Below are positions 9,586 through 17,892 of a DNA stretch of 64,000 nt, one piece after another. A model generated the notes under the pieces. That model saw only the letters and a list, made by a program, of their open reading frames with translations, did no database searches and was not told the origin of the DNA. The stretch's first letter is position 1. Each line of letters starts with the position of its first letter. Position numbers and translations under genes: made by a program. Origin of the DNA: Xanthomonas albilineans. Its GTDB lineage: Bacteria > Pseudomonadota > Gammaproteobacteria > Xanthomonadales > Xanthomonadaceae. The stretch is from the NCBI RefSeq assembly GCF_002939705.1, contig NZ_MDCB01000013.1:56201-120200 (forward strand), written 5' to 3'.

Positions 9586-9595
9586 CCTCCCCCCC

Positions 9596-11515
9596 ATGAC
9601 CGTTTCCTCTCCCGACACGCTTCCTCTTCTCGCCCGCAGCCTGTGGCAGCAACGCCTCGACGCGGATATCGCCGCGACAGTACTACCGCGCCTGCAACTG
9701 CACGGCGAGCGCCTGCTGGCGCCATTACAGGCGCTATACGGCACGCACCCAGCGTTCGCGCAATGGTTGCCACAGTGGCTCGAACAACTCGCCAACGCCG
9801 CCAATGCACGTCCACTGGACCTGCGCCGGCTGGATGTCGAGCGCGCACCCAATTGGTTCGGCACGCCGGCCATGCTCGGCTATAGCGCCTATGTGGATCG
9901 CTTCGCCGGCACCTTGGCCGGAGTCGGCGAACGCGTGCCGTATCTGCAGGAACTAGGCGTGCGCTACCTGCATCTGCTGCCGTTCCTGCGCGCGCGCGCC
10001 GGCGACAACGATGGCGGCTTCGCGGTCAGCGACTATGGCCAGGTCGAGCCGCGACTCGGCGACAACATCGACCTGATCGCACTCACCACGCGCCTGCGCC
10101 TGGCCGGCATCAGCCTATGCGCCGACTTCGTCCTCAACCACACCGCCGACGACCATCCCTGGGCACTGGCGGCCAAGCGCGGCGACACTCGCTACCTGGA
10201 CTACTACCACCACTTCCCCGACCGCAGCACGCCCGACCGCTACGAGCGCACCCTGGCCCAGGTATTCCCGCATACCGCGCCAGGCAACTTCACCTGGGTG
10301 GAAGAAGCCAATGCTTGGCTGTGGACCACGTTCTATCCTTACCAGTGGGATCTGGACTGGAGCAACCCGGCAGTCTTCGGCGAAATGGCATTGGCGCTGC
10401 TGCACCTGGCCAACCTGGGCGTGGAAGTGTTCCGCCTGGATTCCACCGCCTACCTGTGGAAGCGCCCGGAAACCGACTGCATGAACCAACCGGAAGCGCA
10501 CACGATTCTGCAAACGTTGCGCGCGCTCACCGACATTCTCGCTCCGGCTGTGCTGCTGAAGGCCGAAGCCATCGTGCCGATGGCGCAACTCCCGCCCTAC
10601 TTCGGCACCGCCGCGGCAGGCGGCCATGAGTGCCATCTGGCCTACCACAGCACGCTGATGGCCGCTGGCTGGGTGGCGCTAGCCGAGCAACGCGGCGACA
10701 TCGTACACAACGCGATCGTGCATACGCCCGCACTACCGTCAGCCTGCGGCTGGCTGAGCTACGTGCGTTGCCACGACGACATCGGCTGGAATGTGCTGCA
10801 GAACGAAGCCGCTGGCGACGATGGCGTGGCACCGTTCGCCTTGGCGCGCGTGGCGCAGTTCTACGCAGGCAAACTCCCCGGCAGCTATGCGCGCGGCGAA
10901 GCGTTCCAGAGCAGCGGCGAAGGCGTGCACGGCAGCAACGGCATGAGTGCGGCGTTGGTCGGCATCGAAGCCGCCCTGGCCGCCAACGATATCGCTGCAC
11001 TGGAACTGGCCGTGCGCCGCCTGCTGCTGCTCTATGCAGTCGCGCTGGCGATGCCTGGCATTCCACTGCTTTACATGGGCGACGAACTGGCGTTGGGTAA
11101 CGACACGGCTTACCGCGACGATCCGCTGCGCCACCACGAAGGCCGCTGGTTGCATCGTCCGATGATGGACTGGGCGCGCGCCGCGCAACGCCACGACAGC
11201 AATCAACTTGCTGGGCAGGTTTATTCCCGGCTGCGCCGCCTGATCGATGCGCGTGCAGGCACTGCAGCGCTGGCCGCCGACCAGCCGCTACGCGCTGTGC
11301 CGCTGCACAATCCGGCCTTGCTCGGCCTCGCCCGCGGCGAGGATTTTTTCGCCATCTACAACTTCAGCGCACAACCTGTGACTGTGGAACTGACGGCGAT
11401 CACCGGCGAGGGAATATGGCAGGCTATCGCCGATGGCAGCGGCGATCCCGCGACGCTGGCGGACTGGGATGGCACCCTGCCCGCATACGGCCTGCGCTGG
11501 TGGCGGCGCGGTTGA
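9596..11515 (+). CDS. suxB: Amylosucrase (GH13)
   Basis: This 639-residue enzyme splits sucrose, releasing fructose and either free glucose or alpha-glucan. The GH13 catalytic regions appear in order: DFVLNHTADDHPW (region I), VEVFRLDSTAYLWK with the nucleophile Asp (region II), LLKAEAIVP with the acid/base Glu (region III) and YVRCHDDIGW with the transition-state Asp (region IV). There is no signal peptide, so it acts in the cytoplasm on sucrose delivered by SuxC. The start at 9596 (MTVSSPDTLPLLARSL) lacks a clear Shine-Dalgarno; the bases before it are a C-run preceded by a hairpin, so it may depend on coupling with suxA. The 196 bases downstream, before the insertion-sequence remnant, are gene-free and AT-richer. 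Confidence 0.88.
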   Translation: MTVSSPDTLPLLARSLWQQRLDADIAATVLPRLQLHGERLLAPLQALYGTHPAFAQWLPQWLEQLANAANARPLDLRRLDVERAPNWFGTPAMLGYSAYVDRFAGTLAGVGERVPYLQELGVRYLHLLPFLRARAGDNDGGFAVSDYGQVEPRLGDNIDLIALTTRLRLAGISLCADFVLNHTADDHPWALAAKRGDTRYLDYYHHFPDRSTPDRYERTLAQVFPHTAPGNFTWVEEANAWLWTTFYPYQWDLDWSNPAVFGEMALALLHLANLGVEVFRLDSTAYLWKRPETDCMNQPEAHTILQTLRALTDILAPAVLLKAEAIVPMAQLPPYFGTAAAGGHECHLAYHSTLMAAGWVALAEQRGDIVHNAIVHTPALPSACGWLSYVRCHDDIGWNVLQNEAAGDDGVAPFALARVAQFYAGKLPGSYARGEAFQSSGEGVHGSNGMSAALVGIEAALAANDIAALELAVRRLLLLYAVALAMPGIPLLYMGDELALGNDTAYRDDPLRHHEGRWLHRPMMDWARAAQRHDSNQLAGQVYSRLRRLIDARAGTAALAADQPLRAVPLHNPALLGLARGEDFFAIYNFSAQPVTVELTAITGEGIWQAIADGSGDPATLADWDGTLPAYGLRWWRRG

Positions 11516-11737
11516 GCGCAATCACCGTCTCCTCCAGCAATGTGCACAAGCAATGTACCCAAAGCTTTGCTCTCACCATTGGCAACCAAGCACTCCCTGC
11601 AAGAAAATATCGACTCAACTGGATTAGTGCCCAAAGTAATTCGTCAATCTTAAATAACACCACATCCCCTGCTATACCATGCATTTTGCAACCCAGAAAG
11701 CATTCCTGGATTGAATCGCCCAGGGTTCCGCAAACAC

Positions 11738-12130
11738 TCAGAACCCTCGTTGCGCGTAGCGCCGCTCGAACTGTACAAGCGACAGATCGCCATTGGAACC
11801 ATGGCGGCGTTTGGGGTTGTAGAACATCTCGATATAGTCGAACACCTCGGTGCGTGCGGCGTCTTTTTTGTTGGGATAGATCCGCTGCCTGATCCGCTCG
11901 CGTTTAAGCAGGCCGAAGAAGCTCTCCACGGGGGCATTGCGCCCCAAGGGCAGGCTTCGCACTCGTGGCAGTTACCGCGCCAATTCATGCTGCACACCAA
12001 GCCATGGGATGCCAGGAAACTCTGCCCGTCATCGCTGGTGTAGACCGAGCCTTGGTCCGAGTGAAACAGGCAACCCGATCTGGGCTTGCGCCGACAGCAA
12101 AGCCTGCACGACCAACTTGGTATCGACCCG
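11738..12130 (-). pseudogene. IS3-family transposase OrfB, C-terminal fragment with frameshifts
   Basis: The fragment carries the integrase-core pieces FHSDQGSVYTSDD and, in another frame, APVESFFGLLKRERI and FYNPKRRHGSNGDLSLVQFE. The D and E of the DDE catalytic triad survive in different frames. The change of frame near 11960 and the missing N-terminal half make it non-functional. Confidence 0.75.
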
Positions 12131-12131
12131 A

Positions 12132-12440
12132 TCACGCATCGCCCAGCCGATGACTTGCCTGGAAAACAGGTCGAGCACAACGGCCAAGCACATCCTTTTT
12201 TAGAATGTCGCACTCCTCGGTCACACGGCGCAACTCGGCCTTCAGGCGCCGAACCTCGACGCTCTGTTCCAACTCGGCACGCTGCACGACGCTAGGCTTG
12301 CCAAATTTGCGCAGCCAAGCATACAGGCTGTGCGTGGCGACACCCAGCCGCTCGGCGACTTCCGCCACCTTGAACCCTCGATCGATCACTTGCCGGACCG
12401 CCTCGACTTTGAACGCATCCGTATACCGCATGCTGCTCAT
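12132..12440 (-). pseudogene. IS3-family transposase OrfA, 3'-truncated
   Basis: Starting at MSSMRYTDAFKVEAV, with a GGAGG ribosome site five bases before it, the frame encodes the OrfA helix-turn-helix (VAEVAERLGVATHSLYAWL) and leucine-zipper-like segment (VEVRRLKAELRRVTEECDIL). After ILKK the sequence departs from the family and runs into material that belongs inside orfB, marking an internal deletion of the element. Confidence 0.75.
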
Positions 12441-12548
12441 GGACACCTCCGAATCAGCCATTTTCCATGGGCATCAGATGTCCAGGAAACCATGGACGTA
12501 TCACCGCACGATTCAATCGTTAATTCTCGATATTTTTTCAGAGGCCCC

Positions 12549-12662
12549 ATGAATTCCTCCTACGGCAAACACCAGCTGTCTCTCACCTTGCCGCAAGCCA
12601 GCACCGATATTTTCAGAACTGATACGCCCGACGATTTTTATGCAATATCCCGCAATACATGA
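12549..12662 (+). CDS. Possible 37-residue small ORF, unknown
   Basis: An ATG with AGAGG four bases upstream opens a 37-codon frame (MNSSYGKHQLSLTLPQAS at the start). It lies in a roughly 300-base AT-rich stretch between the insertion-sequence remnant and the secreted-protein gene. It has no recognisable domain, signal peptide or membrane segment. It could be chance. Nothing else is seen between 12516 and 12814. Confidence 0.2.
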   Translation: MNSSYGKHQLSLTLPQASTDIFRTDTPDDFYAISRNT

Positions 12663-12814
12663 GGCATGAATAGATGCACATCATCAATAAATTATGACTC
12701 ATATCACAAGTATCACGCCATAAATTAATTGTCGACGGCCTTTTGTTGCGATTCGCGTAATGTGCAACCGCCTGAAAGGCAGGCAAAAACTCCCCAATGG
12801 GATAAGGAATGGCT

Positions 12815-13249
12815 ATGTTGAAAATTTCGAAAACCGCCCTCGTGGCCTCGAGCATCGTCCTGTGCTCGGCGTTGATCGCCGCCGCCGATGCGCAAAGTTG
12901 CTGCCCTGGAGGCGGAAATGGTTCTCCGATCTCCACCAATAGTTTGGGCGAAAGCATATCGCCGATGCGCAACCTCTCGACGAACCCATACGTGGGCGTC
13001 TATCAGTCCGAGATTAATGGCGCGACCTATCTGCAGATCAGAGACATCACAGGTCAGGTGCGCGGCACGATCAGGCGTGTCGGCGACACCGCGAAGGTCA
13101 TGCCGATAGGTAAGGACATGTATCGGGTGAAAACCGTCGATAACTTCGACAGCCGAAATGGCACGGTGGTCAGCAATACCGCTTACTTCACCGTCCAGCT
13201 CGCCAAAGGCGTCAACGGCGATGCCTGGACCATCACTCTCAATAAGTAA
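12815..13249 (+). CDS. Small secreted protein of unknown function
   Basis: This 144-residue protein has a clear Sec signal peptide (MLKISKTALVASSIVLCSAL, cleavage near AADAQS). The mature part begins with SCCPGGGNG and then about 100 residues that look beta-rich (VGVYQSEINGATYLQIRD, GTVVSNTAYFTVQLAKG). An ATG exists two codons upstream at 12809, but AAGGA at 12804-12808 would touch it, whereas it sits six bases before 12815, so 12815 is preferred. I do not recognise the family. The protein is probably periplasmic or extracellular; the Cys-Cys pair next to the cleavage site is not in a convincing lipobox. Its stop abuts the stop of the convergent gene at 13250 with no bases between. Confidence 0.65.
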   Translation: MLKISKTALVASSIVLCSALIAAADAQSCCPGGGNGSPISTNSLGESISPMRNLSTNPYVGVYQSEINGATYLQIRDITGQVRGTIRRVGDTAKVMPIGKDMYRVKTVDNFDSRNGTVVSNTAYFTVQLAKGVNGDAWTITLNK

Positions 13250-14761
13250 TCAATCAAGAAGCGTCAGCCTCTCCAGAGGCTCGGACACCAGAAAACTGAG
13301 TTTCCGCTCATGACGGCGCCGGCAGGCGCCGTCATGAGCCTTCAGCCGACTAGCCAGTTCATCATCGACATCGCCATCATCTCGGCCTGTTTTGCCACCC
13401 GGCATGCTTGGGTCGGCCTCGATGCTCAGCAGCACCCCACGCCGGCCATTGGCAGTCCACACACGGGCGGCGATCCGATGACGCCCGGCGCTAGGCAGAA
13501 TATCCAGTGCGTTGAACACGCAACGGTAGGCGGCCAGTTGCAGGCCGATCGACAGCCTACGCGAGTCGCCACGCAAGTATGTCTCCACTTCGGTATCGCA
13601 CGAATTGGCGAACGCGATAGAACCCAGCGCACCGTAAAGGCCATGCGTTTCAATTTCCAGCGGATATAGAGCGGCAACATAGTCGTCCAGCAACTGCGCC
13701 TGGATGACACCGGTGCGGTTCATTTCCATTGCCGCGGCATAGTGGCCGTGCTGTTTCAGCGATGTCGCGATGTCGCGGCGCAGCTTGTTGATATGGACGT
13801 GGATGTCGGTGTATTCGATCACCCGATTACGCAGAGTCCGTTCGGCCGACATGTAACTGGCCTGGGCGACCTGCAGCGCCTGCTGCTCTGCGAACCCGAG
13901 ACGCCGGGCCTGATCCAGCACGCCGGAGATCCTGGTCCCGAGAATGAACAGCGTGGTGCTGCCGAATGCGACCAGCATCTGGACGTAGAACGTATCCAAA
14001 TCGAAGGCGCCAAGACGATGCACCTTGGGCAAAGACATGGCGACCGCGATGTCGGCCAGAACGATACCGATCGCGGCGCCGCGCCAATGATGCGAAAGCG
14101 TCAGCCAGAAGCCGGGAACGATCATCAGCACCAGCAAGAATTGCCTTACAACGCCGGCCGTCGTATTCATCGCAAGACCATACAGAGCGGCGATCAGGGC
14201 CGCCGCGATCAATCCATCGTGGACGAGACGGCGCGGCACCAGCATGGGGCCTTCGCGTCGCACCCACAGCAGCGCTGGCAGCACGAACACCAGAATGCCC
14301 AGATAGTTACCTATCCAGAATTTGAGGGCATTCTCCAGATTGATGTAGTTAGCAGGCCCATCGAAGAACCAGTTCAAGGCCTTGTTGACCAACACGCCCC
14401 ACAGCGACATGGCCAGGACGACCAACAGCAGACGTTCCTGCCATACCAACATATCGGGGACGCGCCGACGAAACCACAGCGGCAGTAGCGCCGACATCGG
14501 CATCAGCAGGAATGGGCTGAGAAAGACCCATGTCGCGCTCTCGCCCTGATCGATCATTGGCGCACGCAAGACCAGCAACGCCGCCGCATCGCCGAGCAGC
14601 AGATAGGGCCACAGTCGCAGCGGGGCGAACAGCAGCGTAGCCGCGCGCAAGCCGGCCGGTAGAAACCACTGGTCCAACGACAGATTCCACACCCCCAAAT
14701 AGACGGCGCAGTAAATGACGCTCAGTAAGATTCCATTCGCGAAAGTCTTCAATCTAGCCAT
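13250..14761 (-). CDS. MASE1-like integral membrane sensor with degenerate kinase-like C-terminus
   Basis: The 503-residue protein has an N-terminal half (about residues 1-290) of eight or more hydrophobic segments, starting LLSVIYCAVYLGVWNLSL and containing PAGLRAATLLFAPLRLWPYLLLGD, the arrangement of MASE1 sensor domains. The cytoplasmic half has a helical stretch (TLRNRVIEYTDIHVHINKLR) and a region weakly like a histidine-kinase ATPase (RLSIGLQLAAYRCVFNALDI) with a C-terminal Leu/Pro-type strand (HERKLSFLVSEPLE). I see no standard H-box or glycine-rich ATP boxes, so it may be a scaffold or a degenerate kinase. The open frame begins at 14899, but AAGGTGG before the ATG at 14761 fixes the start. 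No response regulator is adjacent. Confidence 0.65.
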   Translation of the reverse strand: MARLKTFANGILLSVIYCAVYLGVWNLSLDQWFLPAGLRAATLLFAPLRLWPYLLLGDAAALLVLRAPMIDQGESATWVFLSPFLLMPMSALLPLWFRRRVPDMLVWQERLLLVVLAMSLWGVLVNKALNWFFDGPANYINLENALKFWIGNYLGILVFVLPALLWVRREGPMLVPRRLVHDGLIAAALIAALYGLAMNTTAGVVRQFLLVLMIVPGFWLTLSHHWRGAAIGIVLADIAVAMSLPKVHRLGAFDLDTFYVQMLVAFGSTTLFILGTRISGVLDQARRLGFAEQQALQVAQASYMSAERTLRNRVIEYTDIHVHINKLRRDIATSLKQHGHYAAAMEMNRTGVIQAQLLDDYVAALYPLEIETHGLYGALGSIAFANSCDTEVETYLRGDSRRLSIGLQLAAYRCVFNALDILPSAGRHRIAARVWTANGRRGVLLSIEADPSMPGGKTGRDDGDVDDELASRLKAHDGACRRRHERKLSFLVSEPLERLTLLD

Positions 14762-15202
14762 GCCACCTTGGTCCTGGCGGTCCCCCGAATTGGCGCAAAC
14801 ATACACGACAGCATGGCGCAAAACAGTAGACATTTCACCCCTTGCAAAACCCTGTAATGTCTTTCCTGACAGGGAGTTGCAGAAGGCCGGCAGGTGCATG
14901 CGATGAGGTTCTCAGCCTTAACGCCGCGGCCATCCCAGTGGAGCCACGATCGCCGTAGGTGGCGCCAGCACACCACACACTGCCGCACCAACCACTGCCA
15001 GCAACGCACACGGCACTCATGCGTCAAGCCGCGCCTCCAGCGCTACCGCCCAAAGTCGGGCCATGAATACCCGAAAAGATCCGCCATTCAACACGCCACG
15101 CGGTGCGACGCGACGCGTGCGGCAGCGCCCCGCTACCTGCCAATTTGCCGACAACAGCCGTATCAGCGACACTCGATGGCACTCTCTGTTGCAAAAATAT
15201 GA
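14762..15202. other. 440-base gene-free region
   Basis: This region is upstream of both the MASE1-like gene (minus) and the antiporter gene (plus), so it must hold both promoters. The short open frames in it overlap on both strands and have no ribosome sites or protein-like composition. I recognise no RNA gene or strong operator. Confidence 0.5.
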
Positions 15203-16882
15203 ATGAACCACGACACCAGCCTCATCGACATCATCGCGGTCGGGCTCGGCTTGGCCTTCCTGCTAGGCACGCTCGCCCACCGCCTCAGACTCTCGCCGCT
15301 GGTCGGCTATTTGCTGGCCGGCATCTGTGTGGGGCCATTCACTCCCGGCTTCGTCGCCAACCAGGAGCTGGCGCATCAGTTGTCGGAACTGGGAGTGATC
15401 TTACTGATGTTCGGGGTTGGCCTGCACTTCTCGCTGGAAGACCTTCTGGAAGTGAAGTGGATCGCGATCCCCGGCGCGCTAGCGCAGATCGCGGTCGCGA
15501 CCCTGCTCGGCTGGGGCATGGCCTACAGCATGCATTGGCCGACGCTGCACGGCCTGGTGTTTGGCCTGGCGCTGTCGGTGGCAAGTACGGTGGTGCTGTT
15601 GCGAGCGATGGAGGAACGGCGCCTGCTGGAGACGCAGCGCGGGCGTATCGCGGTCGGCTGGCTGATCGTGGAGGATGTGGTGATGGTGCTGGCACTGGTG
15701 CTGTTGCCTGCACTGGCCGATGCACTGGGCGACAAAGGCGCCGACATCGGTTCGATCCTCGGCACACTGGGCGTGACACTGCTGAAGATGGCCGCGTTCG
15801 TGGCGGTGATGCTGCTGGTGGGCCGCCGCGCCATTCCATGGGCATTGGAAAAAGTAGCCGCGACCGGCTCGCGCGAACTGTTCACGCTGTCGGTGCTTGC
15901 AATCGCCTTGGGCGTGGCATTCGGTTCGGCCACTCTATTCGGGGTCTCGTTCGCGCTGGGGGCCTTCTTCGCCGGCATGCTGCTGAAGGAGTCCGAACTC
16001 AGCCACAAGGCCGCCAACGATTCGCTGCCGCTGCGCGACGCGTTCGCAGTGCTGTTCTTCGTCTCGGTCGGCATGCTGTTCAATCCGCACATCCTGCTCG
16101 ACCACCCATGGCAGGTGCTGGTGACATTCTTGATCATCACCGTGGGAAAGTCGCTGGCCGCCTTCCTAATCGTGCGCGCATTCGGCCATCCCATCCGGAC
16201 TGCCCTGACCATCTCCACTAGCCTGGCGCAGATCGGCGAATTCTCTTTCATCCTCACCGGCCTGGGGATGAGCCTGGCAATCCTGCCGGAAACCGGACGC
16301 GACCTGATTTTGGCCGGGGCACTGTTATCGATCATCGCCAATCCGCTGCTGTTCACCTGGCTGGACCGCTGGCAGGCACGACAGGCGGCGGAGGCACAGG
16401 TAACGCTGGAACCGGAGTTACCACCAGGCCCATCTCTGGACGTGGCAGGGCATGCCATCGTCATCGGCTACGGCCGGGTCGGCAGCACGCTGGCCGCAGT
16501 ACTGCGCACATATGGCGTACCGGTACTGGTGATCGACGACAACCGCGAACATGTGGAGCGCGCCCATGCCGACGGCCTCCCTGGCATCCGCGGTAGCGCC
16601 ACCGCCGACCGTGTTCTGGCCGAGGCACACCCGGAAAAGGCCACGATCGCGATCCTGGCGATTCCACAGCCGTTAGAAGCCGGCGAAGCACTGGTCAAGC
16701 TGCGCGCATTGAACCCGGAGCTGACACTACTGGCGCGCGCCCACAGCGATGCCGAGGTCAAGCACCTGCTCGACCATGGCGCCGACGGCACCGTGATGGC
16801 AGAACGCGAGCTGGCCCACTCGCTAGCGGAAATGGTGATGGCGACACCGCCATATCGGGCATTGCGCAAGGCGGCGCACTGA
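15203..16882 (+). CDS. CPA2-family cation/proton antiporter (YbaL/KefB-like) with TrkA-N domain
   Basis: This 559-residue inner-membrane protein has twelve or so transmembrane segments forming the Na+/H+ exchanger domain (about residues 5-385) and a cytoplasmic RCK/TrkA-N domain (about 410-525). The membrane part shows HRLRLSPLVGYLLAGICVGP and LFFVSVGMLFNP, typical of Kef/YbaL. The nucleotide-binding fold carries HAIVIGYGRVGSTLAAVL (GxGxxG) and VLVIDDN. It likely exchanges potassium or another cation for protons under control of a nucleotide ligand. The second ATG at 15203 (MNHDTSLIDIIAVGLG) is used; an overlapping ATG four bases earlier is out of frame. It is monocistronic. YbaL is favoured over KefB/C by the domain layout and the lack of a KefG-type partner. 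Confidence 0.85.
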   Translation: MNHDTSLIDIIAVGLGLAFLLGTLAHRLRLSPLVGYLLAGICVGPFTPGFVANQELAHQLSELGVILLMFGVGLHFSLEDLLEVKWIAIPGALAQIAVATLLGWGMAYSMHWPTLHGLVFGLALSVASTVVLLRAMEERRLLETQRGRIAVGWLIVEDVVMVLALVLLPALADALGDKGADIGSILGTLGVTLLKMAAFVAVMLLVGRRAIPWALEKVAATGSRELFTLSVLAIALGVAFGSATLFGVSFALGAFFAGMLLKESELSHKAANDSLPLRDAFAVLFFVSVGMLFNPHILLDHPWQVLVTFLIITVGKSLAAFLIVRAFGHPIRTALTISTSLAQIGEFSFILTGLGMSLAILPETGRDLILAGALLSIIANPLLFTWLDRWQARQAAEAQVTLEPELPPGPSLDVAGHAIVIGYGRVGSTLAAVLRTYGVPVLVIDDNREHVERAHADGLPGIRGSATADRVLAEAHPEKATIAILAIPQPLEAGEALVKLRALNPELTLLARAHSDAEVKHLLDHGADGTVMAERELAHSLAEMVMATPPYRALRKAAH

Positions 16883-17080
16883 AGCCTTGGGCAGAGACCG
16901 CCTGGACGAGCAGGACCGGCGTTCGGAGACGCCTGCGCCGGAACCTTCAAAGCGTCGCACCATCGCACACGAATGCACTGCGGCGCGCTCAATCTGCCAC
17001 AACGCGGATGTCCGCCTGCGGAGACAGACGGCCGTGGCGCGCAGAAATCGCCGACGGGACTTATAAAAAGCGAATCGTAT

Positions 17081-17095
17081 TGATAAGCGTTATCA
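17081..17095. promoter_or_regulatory. Fur box before the siderophore operon
   Basis: TGATAAGCGTTATCA is a perfect 15-base inverted repeat that matches the 7-1-7 Fur consensus (TGATAAT-N-ATTATCA) at all but the two innermost positions. It lies 29 bases before the first gene of the operon, where it would cover the promoter. Iron-replete repression of the whole siderophore operon is the expected outcome. Confidence 0.8.
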
Positions 17096-17123
17096 TTTAT
17101 GAGACGATGAGGTTCCTGTCTCA

Positions 17124-17870
17124 ATGCGGCTCGCCCCCATGGCCTGCAAGATCGGGTTGCTCAATTCCGTCCCCAGCCCCCTGCTTTGCGAGATGTTCGG
17201 CCATATCGGCTACGACTTCGCCGTGCTCGACCTGGAGCACGTCCTGCGCTCGCCGACGGAACTGGAACACGCGATCCGCGCCTGCGAATTGGGCGGCTGC
17301 GAAGCGTGGGTACGGGTACCGGAGGTCGATGCCAAGCTGATCGGCCGGGTGCTCGATGCCGGCGCCCGAGGCGTGGTGTTGGCCGGCCTGGAGAACGCCG
17401 AACAGGCCGAGCGCGCCGTCGCCGCTGCGCACTTTCCGCCGCATGGCCGACGCGGCATCAGCGGCGGGCGCGTCACCGGCTTCGGCAGCGTCTCCTTGAC
17501 CGATTATCTCCAACGTACCCACAACAGCGTGCGTGTAGTGCCGATGATCGAAAGCGCGGCGGGCGTGCATGCACTACCGCAGATCTTGCAAGTACCTGGC
17601 GTGTCGCTGGTGATGGAAGGCGCGCTGGACCTGGCGCTGGATTTGGGGCTTGGTCCGCAGCCAACCCATCCGCAGGTCTGGGCGCAGCTGCTGGCGATTG
17701 CCGCCGCCTGCCGCGACGCCAACGTGCCGTTCTGCCCCAATCCGCGCGATGCAACGCAACGCCGACACTGGCTGGCGCAAACGGATCTGCAATGGCTGTT
17801 CGCTGGCGAAGATCGCGCGCTGCTGCAAAACGCATTACGGCAGCACGCGACCGATCTACGCAATCACTGA
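17124..17870 (+). CDS. HpcH/HpaI-family aldolase, probable citrate-supplying enzyme of the siderophore operon (SbnG-like)
   Basis: This 248-residue TIM-barrel enzyme of the HpcH/HpaI class II aldolase family has the family's early motif FAVLDLEHVLRSP, VRVPEVDAKLIGRVLDAGARGVV, the metal-binding Glu in VVPMIESAAGV and the later Asp in GALDLALDLG. In staphyloferrin B biosynthesis the relative SbnG is a citrate synthase that feeds citrate to the NIS synthetases. As the first gene behind the Fur box, with citrate being a building block of vibrioferrin-type siderophores, the same role is likely here; this is inference. A second ATG at 17139 (MACKIGLL) is a possible alternative start. The receptor gene starts 22 bases after its stop. 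Confidence 0.75.
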   Translation: MRLAPMACKIGLLNSVPSPLLCEMFGHIGYDFAVLDLEHVLRSPTELEHAIRACELGGCEAWVRVPEVDAKLIGRVLDAGARGVVLAGLENAEQAERAVAAAHFPPHGRRGISGGRVTGFGSVSLTDYLQRTHNSVRVVPMIESAAGVHALPQILQVPGVSLVMEGALDLALDLGLGPQPTHPQVWAQLLAIAAACRDANVPFCPNPRDATQRRHWLAQTDLQWLFAGEDRALLQNALRQHATDLRNH

Positions 17871-17892
17871 GCGTTTTCCTGGAGTCTTCGTC

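Larger units (their letters stand above)
11712..12515 (-). mobile_element. Decayed IS3-family insertion sequence
   Basis: About 800 bases of a two-frame IS3-type element, against about 1.2 kb for an intact one. The right end begins TGAATCGCCCAGGGTTCC at 11712. The left end, read on the minus strand, keeps TGAATCG (12515-12509) and then GGTTTCCTGGACA after about 17 unmatched bases, so it looks disrupted. Inside are an orfA fragment and the C-terminal third of orfB; the end of orfA and the N-terminal half of orfB are deleted. No target duplication is evident. A second copy of the same right end lies at 43944. The element cannot move by itself. Confidence 0.75.
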
